From Thermoanaerobaculales bacterium (GTDB lineage Bacteria > Acidobacteriota > Thermoanaerobaculia > Thermoanaerobaculales > Sulfomarinibacteraceae), in assembly GCA_025456385.1 (NCBI GenBank), contig JALOKS010000037.1, forward strand, positions 1-13,070: 13,070 bases of DNA, given 5' to 3'. Shown here piece by piece: positions 1-7,457 of the stretch. A model generated the notes under the pieces. It had not been told where the DNA came from. It made no database searches and was given only the letters and a program-made list of their open reading frames with translations. A program made the position numbers and the translations under genes. Positions within the stretch are counted from its first letter, which is position 1; every line of letters begins with the position of its first letter.

Positions 1-1
1 C

Positions 2-3000
2 GAGGTGTGGATCGCCAACCTCAACGCTCCGGTGCAGACGGTCATCTCCGGGACCAGGGCGGGTATCGCCAAGGCCGTCGACCAGCTCCGCGCCCTGGGG
101 ATCGAGGCGAAGGAGATCCCCGTCGCCTGCGCTTTCCACTCGCCCGTGGTCGCGCCGGCGGCCGATCGGCTGGCGCGTGGGCTCGACGAGTATCGACTGT
201 CGGCGCCGACGATGCCCGTCTACTCGAATGCGACCGCCGCGCCGTACTCCTCGGATCCGGCCGAGGTCCGGCGCCTGCTTGCAGCGCACCTCATCAGCCC
301 GGTCCGCTTCGCGGACGAAATCGATGCCATGTACGAGGCCGGCGCCCGCATCTTCGTCGAGGTCGGACCGCGGACCGTGCTCAGCGGCCTCGTGCGCCAG
401 ATCCTCGAGGGCCGCCGGCACCTGGCGCTCGCGCTCGACCAACCGGGCCGCCACGGCATCGTCCAGCTCCTCCACCTCGTCGGCGCCCTGGCGGCCCACG
501 GCGTGGGCGTCGACCTCGACCCGCTCTTCGCCGGGCGCGGCGCACGGCTGCTCGATCTCGACCGACTCGTCGAGGAATGCCGCGAGCCGGCCTTGCCGCC
601 GTCGACCTGGATGGTGAGCGGCGGCGGCGTCCGCCCCCTCGGGGAGGCGCCGACCGTGCCGGCGCCGCTGCGCCTCGAGTCAGCTGCGCCGAGCCCCGCG
701 CCCGAGGGCGCGGTCGGGAGGTCCGCAATGCCCGAGACGAAACCCGATGCGACGCAGCCGCCCGCGGTTAGCACGGCCCGGGTGCCGGCCCGCGGCACGC
801 CGCCTGCGGGCGCGGAGCAGGTGATCGCGGAGTTCCAGCGCTCGATGACGCACCTGATCGAGAGCCAGGAGCGGGTCATGCTGGCCTACCTGGGTGCTGC
901 GCCGGCCATGGAAGGCGCGCGACCCGCGGAGCTGGCGACTGAGAAGATGGTCCCGGCCGCCGAGAGGCTGGGCGTTGCCGCGGCTGCGGAACGGCCGCAT
1001 CCGGCGGTCCCGATCGCAGTCGAGCCGGTGCCGCTGCCGCGCAGCGAGGTTGGAGCGCCCGTCGAGGTCGGCGAGCCGATGGTCGCGGGCCCGCCCGATC
1101 GGGCGGCGATCCTCGCGCGCCTGATCGGCATCGTGGCCGATCGCACGGGCTACCCCGCGGAGCTCGTCGACGCGGGCGCCTCGCTCGAGGCCGACCTCGG
1201 CATCGATTCCATCAAGCGGGTGGAGATCCTCGGCGAGCTCCAGCGCTCTCTGCCAGCCGGCCTCGAGCGCCAGCTGCAGGAGGTGATGGAGGAGCTGAGC
1301 GCGGCGCCGAGCCTCGGCGCGATCGCGGACCGGGTCGCTGCCGCGCTGGCTGCGGTCGCCCGCCCGACGGCGGGCGCGGGGGCCGCAGGCGGCGAGACCG
1401 GCCCCCAGCCGCCGCGGGCCGCGGCGTCGAGGCCCCCGGATTCTGCCGAGGTTCTGGCCCGCCTGATCGCGATCGTGGTCGATCGCACCGGCTACCCGGC
1501 GGAGCTGGTCGACGCGGGCGCCGCGCTCGAGGCCGACCTCGGCATCGACTCGATCAAGCGGGTGGAGATCCTCGGCGAGCTCCAGCGCTCGCTGCCCGCC
1601 GGCCTCGAGCGCCGGCTGCAGGAGGTGATGGAAGAGCTGAGCGCGGCGCCGAGCCTGGCCGAGATCGCCCGCCGGGTCGCGGCGGCCATCGCCGACGAGG
1701 GAGCGCCTCCTGCGGCGTCCGAGAGGCCGGGCGCCACCCCGGCTCCCGCCGCCGAGGTCGGGGCGCGGGGCGTGGGATGCGCCCTTCCCAGGTTCGCGAT
1801 GGAGGCGGTGGCGATCGCCGAAGCTCCGGAGGGCACCCTGCCCGCCGGTACCATCCTCATCACCGAGGACAACCGCGGCGTGGGAGCGGCGCTTGCAGCG
1901 TCGCTCGGCCGGCGTCGCGTGCCCGCGAGACTGATCGACTGCGACGGGCTCGCGCCGGACCAGGCGTACGAGCTGCTCGACCGCATGCTCGGCGAGGTCG
2001 ATGACCTGGCCGGGGTGGTGTTCCTGCCGCCGATGAACCCGGTGCGGCCCTTCGTGGAGCTGACCGTCGACGAGTGGCGGCAGCGCTTGCGCCGCGAGAC
2101 GGGGTGTCTCTTCAGGTTTGCCCAGCACGTGGTGCCGGCCCTTGCCGGACGGGCGACTGCGGGACGGCGTCCCCGCCTGCTCGCGGCGACGACCCTCGGC
2201 GGTCACTTCGCCCTCGGTCCGTGCGCCGCGGGCGAGCTGTTCCCGCCGGGTCACGGTGGCATCTGCGGTCTGATGAAGACCCTGGCGGTGGAGCATCCCG
2301 AGCTGGCCGTCAAGGTCGTCGACCTCGACGGCCGCGAGGCCTCCGACGACATGGCCGGGCACCTGCTCGCGGAGCTGGGGGCGGATGACGGCGAGGTCGA
2401 GATCGGCTGGCGGGAGGGACAGCGGTGGACGCCCCGTCCGGTCGCCGCGCCGGCGATCCCTGAGGAGCCGCTGTACCTCGACGCGGAGTCGGTCGTGCTC
2501 CTGACCGGCGGGGCGCGCGGCATCACCGCCGAGATCGCGATCGAGCTCGCCGAGCGATTCCGGCCGACCCTGATCCTGGTCGGTCGCTCGCCCGATCCGA
2601 ACGGCGAGAGCGAGGTCACGGCGGGGATCTCGGAGCCGCGCCAGCTCAAGGCCGCGCTGATCGCGCATCGCCGGCGGAAGGGCCTGTCGACGCAGCTGCC
2701 GGAGGTGGAAGCCGACTACCGCAGGGTGATCGCAGAGCGCGAGATGCGGGATACCTTCGGGCGGTTGGAGGCGGCCGGGGCGCGCTGGGAGTACCGTGTG
2801 GCCGACGTCCGCGACCCCGACGACATGGCCGGTCTCCTGGCCGAAATCCGCTCGCGGCACGGACGGCTCGACGCCGTGCTGCACGGTGCCGGCTCGATCG
2901 AGGACAAGCTGCTGCTCGACAAGCACTGGGACTCCTTCGAACGCGTGTTCGAGACCAAGGCACTGAGCACCTTCCTGCTCACTCGCGAGCTCGCGAGCTT

Positions 3001-3406
3001 CTTCGATACCCTCCGCTTCGTCGGGTTGTTCTCCTCGGTGGCGGGAACCTTTCCCAATCGGGGCCAGTCCGACTACACCGCCGCCAACGAGGTGGTCAAC
3101 AAGATCGCGGTGGCGCTCGCCGGAGGCTGGGCGCCGCCGACCTGCCGGGTCGTCGCCCTGGCCTGGGGTCCGTGGGAGAAGGGGATGGCGAGCGACGCCG
3201 TGCAGGCCCGCTTCCGAGCCCGCGGGGTGGAGCCGATCGCGGTTTCCGACGGCCGCCGCGCGCTGCTGCGCGAGCTCGCGGCGGGCCCATCGCTGCCCGT
3301 GGTGGTGCTGGGCAGGGGGCCGTGGGAGGGCGTGGCACGCGCCGGCGCAGCGCCGGCGGCTGGCCGTCAGCTGGCGGCGGACGACCCGCGGCCGAGGATC
3401 GGGTAG
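2..3406 (+). CDS. Pfa/Hgl-type polyketide synthase, C-terminal part: AT (end)-ACP-ACP-KR
   Basis: This is the C-terminal part of a multidomain iterative synthase; the reading frame is open to the left edge, so the true start and any ketosynthase are outside. Residues here count from the codon at base 5. Residues 1-190 are the end of an acyltransferase, with the second catalytic residue His45 in AFHSP, a form common in malonyl-type AT domains; the GHSxG serine is upstream. A helix at 274-296 resembles stretches in two downstream proteins. A Pro/Ala-rich linker leads to two carrier domains with phosphopantetheine serines Ser402 and Ser516, both in the LGIDSIKR context typical of PfaA-like proteins. 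From about 600 comes a ketoreductase: a structural half, then the NADPH motif TGGARGI at 834-840, Ser1010/1011, Tyr1024 and Asn1028. All catalytic residues of the KR are present. It would load malonyl units, hold the chain and reduce the beta-keto group. The next gene begins 13 bases on. Confidence 0.93.
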   Translation, partial: EVWIANLNAPVQTVISGTRAGIAKAVDQLRALGIEAKEIPVACAFHSPVVAPAADRLARGLDEYRLSAPTMPVYSNATAAPYSSDPAEVRRLLAAHLISPVRFADEIDAMYEAGARIFVEVGPRTVLSGLVRQILEGRRHLALALDQPGRHGIVQLLHLVGALAAHGVGVDLDPLFAGRGARLLDLDRLVEECREPALPPSTWMVSGGGVRPLGEAPTVPAPLRLESAAPSPAPEGAVGRSAMPETKPDATQPPAVSTARVPARGTPPAGAEQVIAEFQRSMTHLIESQERVMLAYLGAAPAMEGARPAELATEKMVPAAERLGVAAAAERPHPAVPIAVEPVPLPRSEVGAPVEVGEPMVAGPPDRAAILARLIGIVADRTGYPAELVDAGASLEADLGIDSIKRVEILGELQRSLPAGLERQLQEVMEELSAAPSLGAIADRVAAALAAVARPTAGAGAAGGETGPQPPRAAASRPPDSAEVLARLIAIVVDRTGYPAELVDAGAALEADLGIDSIKRVEILGELQRSLPAGLERRLQEVMEELSAAPSLAEIARRVAAAIADEGAPPAASERPGATPAPAAEVGARGVGCALPRFAMEAVAIAEAPEGTLPAGTILITEDNRGVGAALAASLGRRRVPARLIDCDGLAPDQAYELLDRMLGEVDDLAGVVFLPPMNPVRPFVELTVDEWRQRLRRETGCLFRFAQHVVPALAGRATAGRRPRLLAATTLGGHFALGPCAAGELFPPGHGGICGLMKTLAVEHPELAVKVVDLDGREASDDMAGHLLAELGADDGEVEIGWREGQRWTPRPVAAPAIPEEPLYLDAESVVLLTGGARGITAEIAIELAERFRPTLILVGRSPDPNGESEVTAGISEPRQLKAALIAHRRRKGLSTQLPEVEADYRRVIAEREMRDTFGRLEAAGARWEYRVADVRDPDDMAGLLAEIRSRHGRLDAVLHGAGSIEDKLLLDKHWDSFERVFETKALSTFLLTRELASFFDTLRFVGLFSSVAGTFPNRGQSDYTAANEVVNKIAVALAGGWAPPTCRVVALAWGPWEKGMASDAVQARFRARGVEPIAVSDGRRALLRELAAGPSLPVVVLGRGPWEGVARAGAAPAAGRQLAADDPRPRIG
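1121..1657 (+). repeat. Tandem duplicated ACP-coding units
   Basis: Bases 1121-1315 and 1463-1657 are direct copies, offset by 342 bases (114 codons), each coding the core of one acyl carrier domain. By eye they differ at about 14 of 195 positions and at 4 of 65 residues. An identical run of 38 bases starts just after the phosphopantetheine serine codon. The segment between them codes a Pro/Ala/Gly-rich linker. Tandem carrier domains are normal in PfaA-like synthases; the high DNA identity points to recent duplication or gene conversion. Confidence 0.9.
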
Positions 3407-3413
3407 GGGAGGG
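3406..3413 (+). promoter_or_regulatory. Ribosome binding site for the TPR gene
   Basis: GGGGAGGG lies 6 bases before the GTG at 3420 and overlaps the stop codon of the synthase gene. It is the main reason to choose this GTG over the in-frame ATG at 3474. Confidence 0.6.
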
Positions 3414-3419
3414 TTCGAG

Positions 3420-3986
3420 GTGCCGTCTCCGTCGAGCGCGCGCGGGACACCCGCGATTCCGGCCCTGCGGGCCATGGGAGGAGGTGCCGAGGTCCGACTC
3501 CGGCTCGCACAGCTTCGCATGGCGCGCGGCGAGCTCGAGGAGGCCCTGCTCGAGATCGAGGCGGTGCTGGCTCGTGAGCCGGATCTCCACCTCGCGCACT
3601 TCCTGCGCGCCGAGATTTTCCGTCAGCGGGGCGAGGACGAGCGGGCGCTCACCGAGTACGCGGCCAGCATCGAGCTCCACCCGCGCTTCGCGGAGGGCCA
3701 CCTCCGCCTCGCGGACGTTCATGCCTTGCGCGGCCATCTGGAGGAGGCCGTCACGCTCTATCGGAGGGCGCTGCAGTTCGACCCCCGACTCGTCCTCGCG
3801 CGTCTGAGCCTCGGGATGGTGTTCCTGAAGCAGAGCGAGTTCCGGCGTGCCGTTGCCGAGTACGAAGCGGCCGTGCGCATCGAGCCCCGGCTGGCGGAGG
3901 GCGGCCACATGCTCGGTGATTACTATGCCCTGGTCGAGACCTCGCTGCGCTGCGGCGCGGCGGGCGGCTCGTCGGCGCTGGCCTGA
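3420..3986 (+). CDS. TPR repeat protein
   Basis: A 188-residue protein made almost wholly of tetratricopeptide repeats, which form helical scaffolds for protein-protein contacts. Four 34-residue units can be laid out at about 22-55, 56-89, 90-123 and 124-157, each ending in a P-D/R type turn after an aromatic-rich second helix, followed by a half repeat (LAEGGHMLGDYYAL) and a short tail. No signal peptide or membrane segment is seen, so it is probably cytosolic. The GTG start is chosen for its strong purine-rich site; ATG 3474 (residue 19) would still keep every repeat. It sits 13 bases after the synthase and 10 bases before the membrane adaptor gene, so a role in bringing synthase subunits together or tethering them to the membrane protein is plausible, but this is inference. 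The fold is certain; the specific function is unknown. Confidence 0.88.
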   Translation: MPSPSSARGTPAIPALRAMGGGAEVRLRLAQLRMARGELEEALLEIEAVLAREPDLHLAHFLRAEIFRQRGEDERALTEYAASIELHPRFAEGHLRLADVHALRGHLEEAVTLYRRALQFDPRLVLARLSLGMVFLKQSEFRRAVAEYEAAVRIEPRLAEGGHMLGDYYALVETSLRCGAAGGSSALA

Positions 3987-3996
3987 GGGCCCGGAG

Positions 3997-6369
3997 ATGG
4001 TGGAGCCCCGCCCGCGCGCCCGCCACGACCTCGAGGCCGTGTCCGCCGTCTCGGCGGCCGGCGCGAGCGAGCACCTGCTCTTCGATCCGGAGCGAGGCGA
4101 GGGCTTCGCCCTCGGCGCCCTCGAGTGGGCGATCTGGCGGCTCTGCGACGGCTCCCGGTCGGTCGAGCGCATCCGCGAGGAGGTCGCGTCGGAGCTCGGT
4201 CGGCCCCTGGCGGTCGAGGACCTGGTGTCGTTCCTCCACCAGCTCGAGCGCCAGGGGTTGCTGGTTGCTTCTGGACCGGCCGGATCCGACGCCGGGCGGG
4301 AGCTGCCCGTGCGCCGCGGAACCATCGGCCGCGTCCTCAGCCTCCCGCTGCGGCTCGTGCTGCGGCTGCTGCTGGTCGTCCCCGGCGACCTGGTTGCCCG
4401 CTTCCTCGAGCACCTGAGATCCTTCGCGCAACCGCGCCGCTGGGTCATCGCCCGACCCGACCGCGCACTCTACTGGCTGTACCGGCGCCTGCGGTGGGTG
4501 TTCTCGGGCGGCTTCGTCGCCCTCGCGATGGTCGTCATCGTCACGGGCTCGGTGGTCGCGGTCCTCCGTTGGGACGCTTTCTGGGGCTCCAACTGGATGA
4601 TCTGGCAGGCCGAGAACCTGCTCAGGCTCGCCCTCGTGGGGGTGCTCTGCGTCCACGTGCCGCACCAGCTGGCCCACGGCCTCGTCTGCATCCACTTCCA
4701 CGGCCGGGTGCGCGAGTGCGGGATCCGACTGATTCTCAACGTCCTGCCGAGCTTCTACTGCGATGTCGCGGACGCGCGCTGGATCACCGACAAGGGGCGG
4801 CGGCTGTGGGTCATCGTCGCGGGTCTCTTCTACCAGCTGCTCGCGTTCGCGGTCGGAATCATCGGTTGGACCCTCACGAGGCCGCTGCAGTCGGCGAACG
4901 CGTTCTGGGCCACGGTGGCGGCGACCGCGTTCTGGGGCCTCGTCCTCAACGCCAACCCGGTGATCAAGCGCGACATGTACTACCTCATCACCGGCTGGCT
5001 GGAGACGCCCCAGCTCAGGGAGCGGTCCCGTGAGCTCCTCAAAGCCTGGGTGAGGTGGCGCGTCCCGCCGGAGGCTCTGAGCGGGCGCCGGCGCCTCGGC
5101 TTCGCAGGCTACGCCCTGGCGTCCAACCTGGTCGGCGTCGTGGCCGTCACCCTGGCTGGCCTGTTCTGGGTCCGGCTCGCGGGCGCCTACCACGAGAAGG
5201 CGGGCATGGGGCTGCTCGCCGTGTCCGCGATCTTTCTCCAGAGCCGGATCGCCTCTGCGGTGGCCGTTTCACGCCGCAGCCTGGGGGTGCATGTGCACAC
5301 AGCTCTTAAGGCCGTGCTGTGGATCGTCGCCGCCGCGGCCCTGATCGTCGTCCTTCTCCTGCCGTATCCCTACGAGGCGAGCGGCGAGGTCACGCTGCTG
5401 CCGGGCCAACGCTTCGAGATCCGCTCCGAGGTCGAGGGCCGGGTGGCCGCGGTGCTGGTGGAGGAGGGGGAGTGGGTCGAAGAGGGCCAGCAGGTGGTGC
5501 GGCTGGTGGATCGTGTCTACGATCGCAACCTCAACGCCGCACAGGCGCAGCTCGAGGGGGCGCGCGCCCGCCTCCGGCTGCTGCTCGCCGGCTCCACCGT
5601 CGAGGAGGTGCTGAAGGCGAGGAAGCAGGTCGAGACGGCCCAGGCCAAGTACGAGTGGAGCCGGGCGCGAGCCGAGCGCCACAAAGGGCTGTACGAAAAG
5701 GGCGTCATCTCGAGCCAGGAGCTGGAGAACGCGATCCAGGTCAACGCCATCGATCTCAAAGAGCTCGAGGAGAAGCAGGCACAGCTGGCGATCGTGCGCC
5801 GGAGCGCCCGCGAGGAGGCGGTCAGCGGCCTCGAGGCCGAGATCCGCAGCCTCGAGGTTGTGGTCGGTGGCTACCGACGGGACGTCGAGGAGACGATTCT
5901 GGTGAGCCCGATCTCGGGGCGGGTGGTCACTCCGCGGGTCAAGGAGCTGGCCGGGAGCTACGTCAAGCCGGGGCAGACCGAGCTCGTTATCGAGGTCGAG
6001 GACACGCGGGTCATCCGCGCCGAGGTTCACGTCCAGCAGGAGGACATCGCCGGGGTCGAGCTCGGCTGCCCGGTGCGGGTCGTGGTCTGGGCGTACCCCG
6101 ACCTCACGTTTCAAGGGGAGGTGGTTGCCATCGCTCCGGTCGCCACCGAAACTTCGGACGCGGCCCTCGGCGAGGCCCATCTCACGGTCGGCGGGAGTCA
6201 GGACCTCGCGGTCCGCGTGACGACCGAGATTCCCAACCCCGACGGCGCCCTGAAGTCGGAAATGAGCGGCTACGGCAAGATCGCGACCGGCCACAGGCAG
6301 GTGTGGGACGTGCTGCTTCGCCCGCTCATCCGCTGGTTCCAGGTCGAGGTGTGGTCGTGGATCCCGTGA
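3997..6369 (+). CDS. PqqD-like / M50-type membrane domain / HlyD-type adaptor fusion, HQLAH variant
   Basis: A 790-residue inner-membrane protein. Residues about 25-93 look like a PqqD-type winged-helix domain. A polytopic region follows (hydrophobic stretches near 173-190, 204-231, 269-292, 304-325, 373-395) with site-2-protease signatures: His223 and His227 in HQLAHG, FYCDVADARW at 253-262 and NPVIKRD at 320-326. The M50 consensus is HExxH, so the catalytic glutamate is replaced by Gln224 and proteolysis is unlikely. A further membrane segment at about 440-459 leads to a HlyD adaptor: lipoyl half-motif near 482-507, a coiled coil at about 510-630, the second lipoyl half from 632 and a beta-barrel tail. 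Such fusions are usually linked with peptide or bacteriocin export; here the neighbours make lipid. ATG 3997 is chosen because it follows the TPR stop by 10 bases, whereas the frame open upstream lies inside the TPR gene. Likely role: envelope export adaptor (inference). Confidence 0.88.
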   Translation: MVEPRPRARHDLEAVSAVSAAGASEHLLFDPERGEGFALGALEWAIWRLCDGSRSVERIREEVASELGRPLAVEDLVSFLHQLERQGLLVASGPAGSDAGRELPVRRGTIGRVLSLPLRLVLRLLLVVPGDLVARFLEHLRSFAQPRRWVIARPDRALYWLYRRLRWVFSGGFVALAMVVIVTGSVVAVLRWDAFWGSNWMIWQAENLLRLALVGVLCVHVPHQLAHGLVCIHFHGRVRECGIRLILNVLPSFYCDVADARWITDKGRRLWVIVAGLFYQLLAFAVGIIGWTLTRPLQSANAFWATVAATAFWGLVLNANPVIKRDMYYLITGWLETPQLRERSRELLKAWVRWRVPPEALSGRRRLGFAGYALASNLVGVVAVTLAGLFWVRLAGAYHEKAGMGLLAVSAIFLQSRIASAVAVSRRSLGVHVHTALKAVLWIVAAAALIVVLLLPYPYEASGEVTLLPGQRFEIRSEVEGRVAAVLVEEGEWVEEGQQVVRLVDRVYDRNLNAAQAQLEGARARLRLLLAGSTVEEVLKARKQVETAQAKYEWSRARAERHKGLYEKGVISSQELENAIQVNAIDLKELEEKQAQLAIVRRSAREEAVSGLEAEIRSLEVVVGGYRRDVEETILVSPISGRVVTPRVKELAGSYVKPGQTELVIEVEDTRVIRAEVHVQQEDIAGVELGCPVRVVVWAYPDLTFQGEVVAIAPVATETSDAALGEAHLTVGGSQDLAVRVTTEIPNPDGALKSEMSGYGKIATGHRQVWDVLLRPLIRWFQVEVWSWIP

Positions 6370-7457
6370 CACCACACGGCGAGCCTCCGGACACTGCCGT
6401 CATGGCGGCCTACCAGCGGCTGCTGCGCGCCGTCATCGACGGAGAGCGCGACGCCGTGCTCGGCTACCTCGGCCAGGGAACCGTGGACGGCGCAGCACCG
6501 GCGGCGCCCGCGTGCGGCGCGGCCGCGGACGCCCCGCTCCGGCAGAGGCGACCGTTGCCGCTGGCCCCCCCGGGCTCGACCCGGTGGCTGGCACCGGATG
6601 TCCTCGAGCTCGCGCGGGAGCTCGACCTCGACTGCGATCTCTACCTTGACCACCACCGCCTCGACGGCCGACCGGTGCTGCCCGCGGCGATGGCGATGGA
6701 GCTGATGGCGGAGGCGGCGCTGTGCTGCCGTCCCGATCTCGAGGTGGTCGAGATCCGGGGCTTCCAGGTCCTGCGCGGCATCGGCCTCGATGCGGGCCCG
6801 CTGCCGCTCCGGGTCGTGGCGCGCCTCCGGCCCGTCGCAGCCGAGCCTTCCGGCGCCGAGGTGCAGCTCGAGATCCGCACCGGCGGCGACTCGACCGGCC
6901 CCCGCTACCGGGCACACGTCGTTCTCGCCGACCGCCTGCTGGACCCGGCTGCGGTGGAGCCGCTGCCCCTGACGGCCCTGCGGCGCTTCCCCCTCGAGAT
7001 CGCCGACGCCTACGAGCGCTGGCTGTTCCACGGCCCGCTGTTCGCGGCACTGGGTTCCGTCGACGGCGTCTGCGAGCGGGGGATTCGCGCCCGCCTTCGC
7101 CCCTCCTCTCCGCAGCGCTGCCTCGCCGGGGGTGCGGAAGGCTCGTGGCTGGTCGACCCGGTCGTGATCGACGGCAGCTTCCAGATGGTCATCCTGTGGT
7201 CGCGGCTCTTCAACGACATGACGCCCCTGCCGTCGCGTTTCGAGCGCTACCTCAGGCTGGGCAACCTCGACGGCTCGGAGCTCTGCTGCGAGGTCGGTGT
7301 GGTGAGCCGCAGCGGCGGCCGCACCCTGACGACGCGGCACCTCTTCACGAACAGCGACGGCACCGCCGTCGGGCTGCTTGAGGGCATGGAGTCGACCTGC
7401 AGCCCGGAGCTCAACCGCCTCGCCGGCAGCTCTGCCGCCAAGGGTGCGATGTCATGA
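6366..7457 (+). CDS. Stand-alone polyketide dehydratase (double hot-dog)
   Basis: A 363-residue dehydratase that would remove water from the beta-hydroxyacyl chain. Counting from GTG 6366, a short lead is followed by an amphipathic helix at residues 13-35, then a Pro/Ala linker and the dehydratase fold. The first hot-dog carries the HxxxGxxxxP motif as HRLDGRPVLP with catalytic His97; the second carries Asp269 in DGSFQ, matching the DxxxQ motif with Gln273. Both catalytic residues are therefore present. The GTG start overlaps the previous stop as GTGA, like the ATGA overlaps elsewhere in the operon. ATG 6402, exactly at the start of the helix, is a real alternative (351 residues); neither has a good ribosome site. 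It may act on chains held by the carrier domains of the large synthase, which shows no dehydratase in its visible part. HglD of cyanobacteria is a comparable separate dehydratase. Confidence 0.85.
   Translation: MTPHGEPPDTAVMAAYQRLLRAVIDGERDAVLGYLGQGTVDGAAPAAPACGAAADAPLRQRRPLPLAPPGSTRWLAPDVLELARELDLDCDLYLDHHRLDGRPVLPAAMAMELMAEAALCCRPDLEVVEIRGFQVLRGIGLDAGPLPLRVVARLRPVAAEPSGAEVQLEIRTGGDSTGPRYRAHVVLADRLLDPAAVEPLPLTALRRFPLEIADAYERWLFHGPLFAALGSVDGVCERGIRARLRPSSPQRCLAGGAEGSWLVDPVVIDGSFQMVILWSRLFNDMTPLPSRFERYLRLGNLDGSELCCEVGVVSRSGGRTLTTRHLFTNSDGTAVGLLEGMESTCSPELNRLAGSSAAKGAMS

Noticed and set aside
1121..1657. Direct repeats as a possible mobile element or CRISPR
   Set aside because: The copies are in-frame carrier domains in one gene; no terminal inverted repeats or short spaced repeats.
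680..3520. Long open frame on the minus strand (946 codons) opposite the synthase gene
   Set aside because: It lies opposite the ACP and KR coding region, whose motifs are clear; the translation is Arg/Gly/His-rich with no domain, as expected from GC-biased third positions.
3847..3996. Upstream extension of the adaptor gene to an earlier in-frame start
   Set aside because: It would sit inside the TPR gene and adds a sequence without homology features; ATG 3997 fits the spacing.
3096..5193. Minus-strand open frames opposite the TPR and adaptor genes
   Set aside because: Low-complexity, Arg/Pro-rich translations without motifs, antisense to well-supported genes.
5319..6365. Upstream extension of the dehydratase frame over the adaptor gene
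   Set aside because: The extra translation is Arg/Gly-rich noise from another frame of the HlyD region; dehydratase homology begins after about 6400.
3997..6369. RiPP or bacteriocin export locus, suggested by the PqqD-M50-HlyD architecture
   Set aside because: No precursor peptide, radical SAM enzyme or peptidase-ABC transporter is seen in the window; all neighbours are lipid synthase genes.
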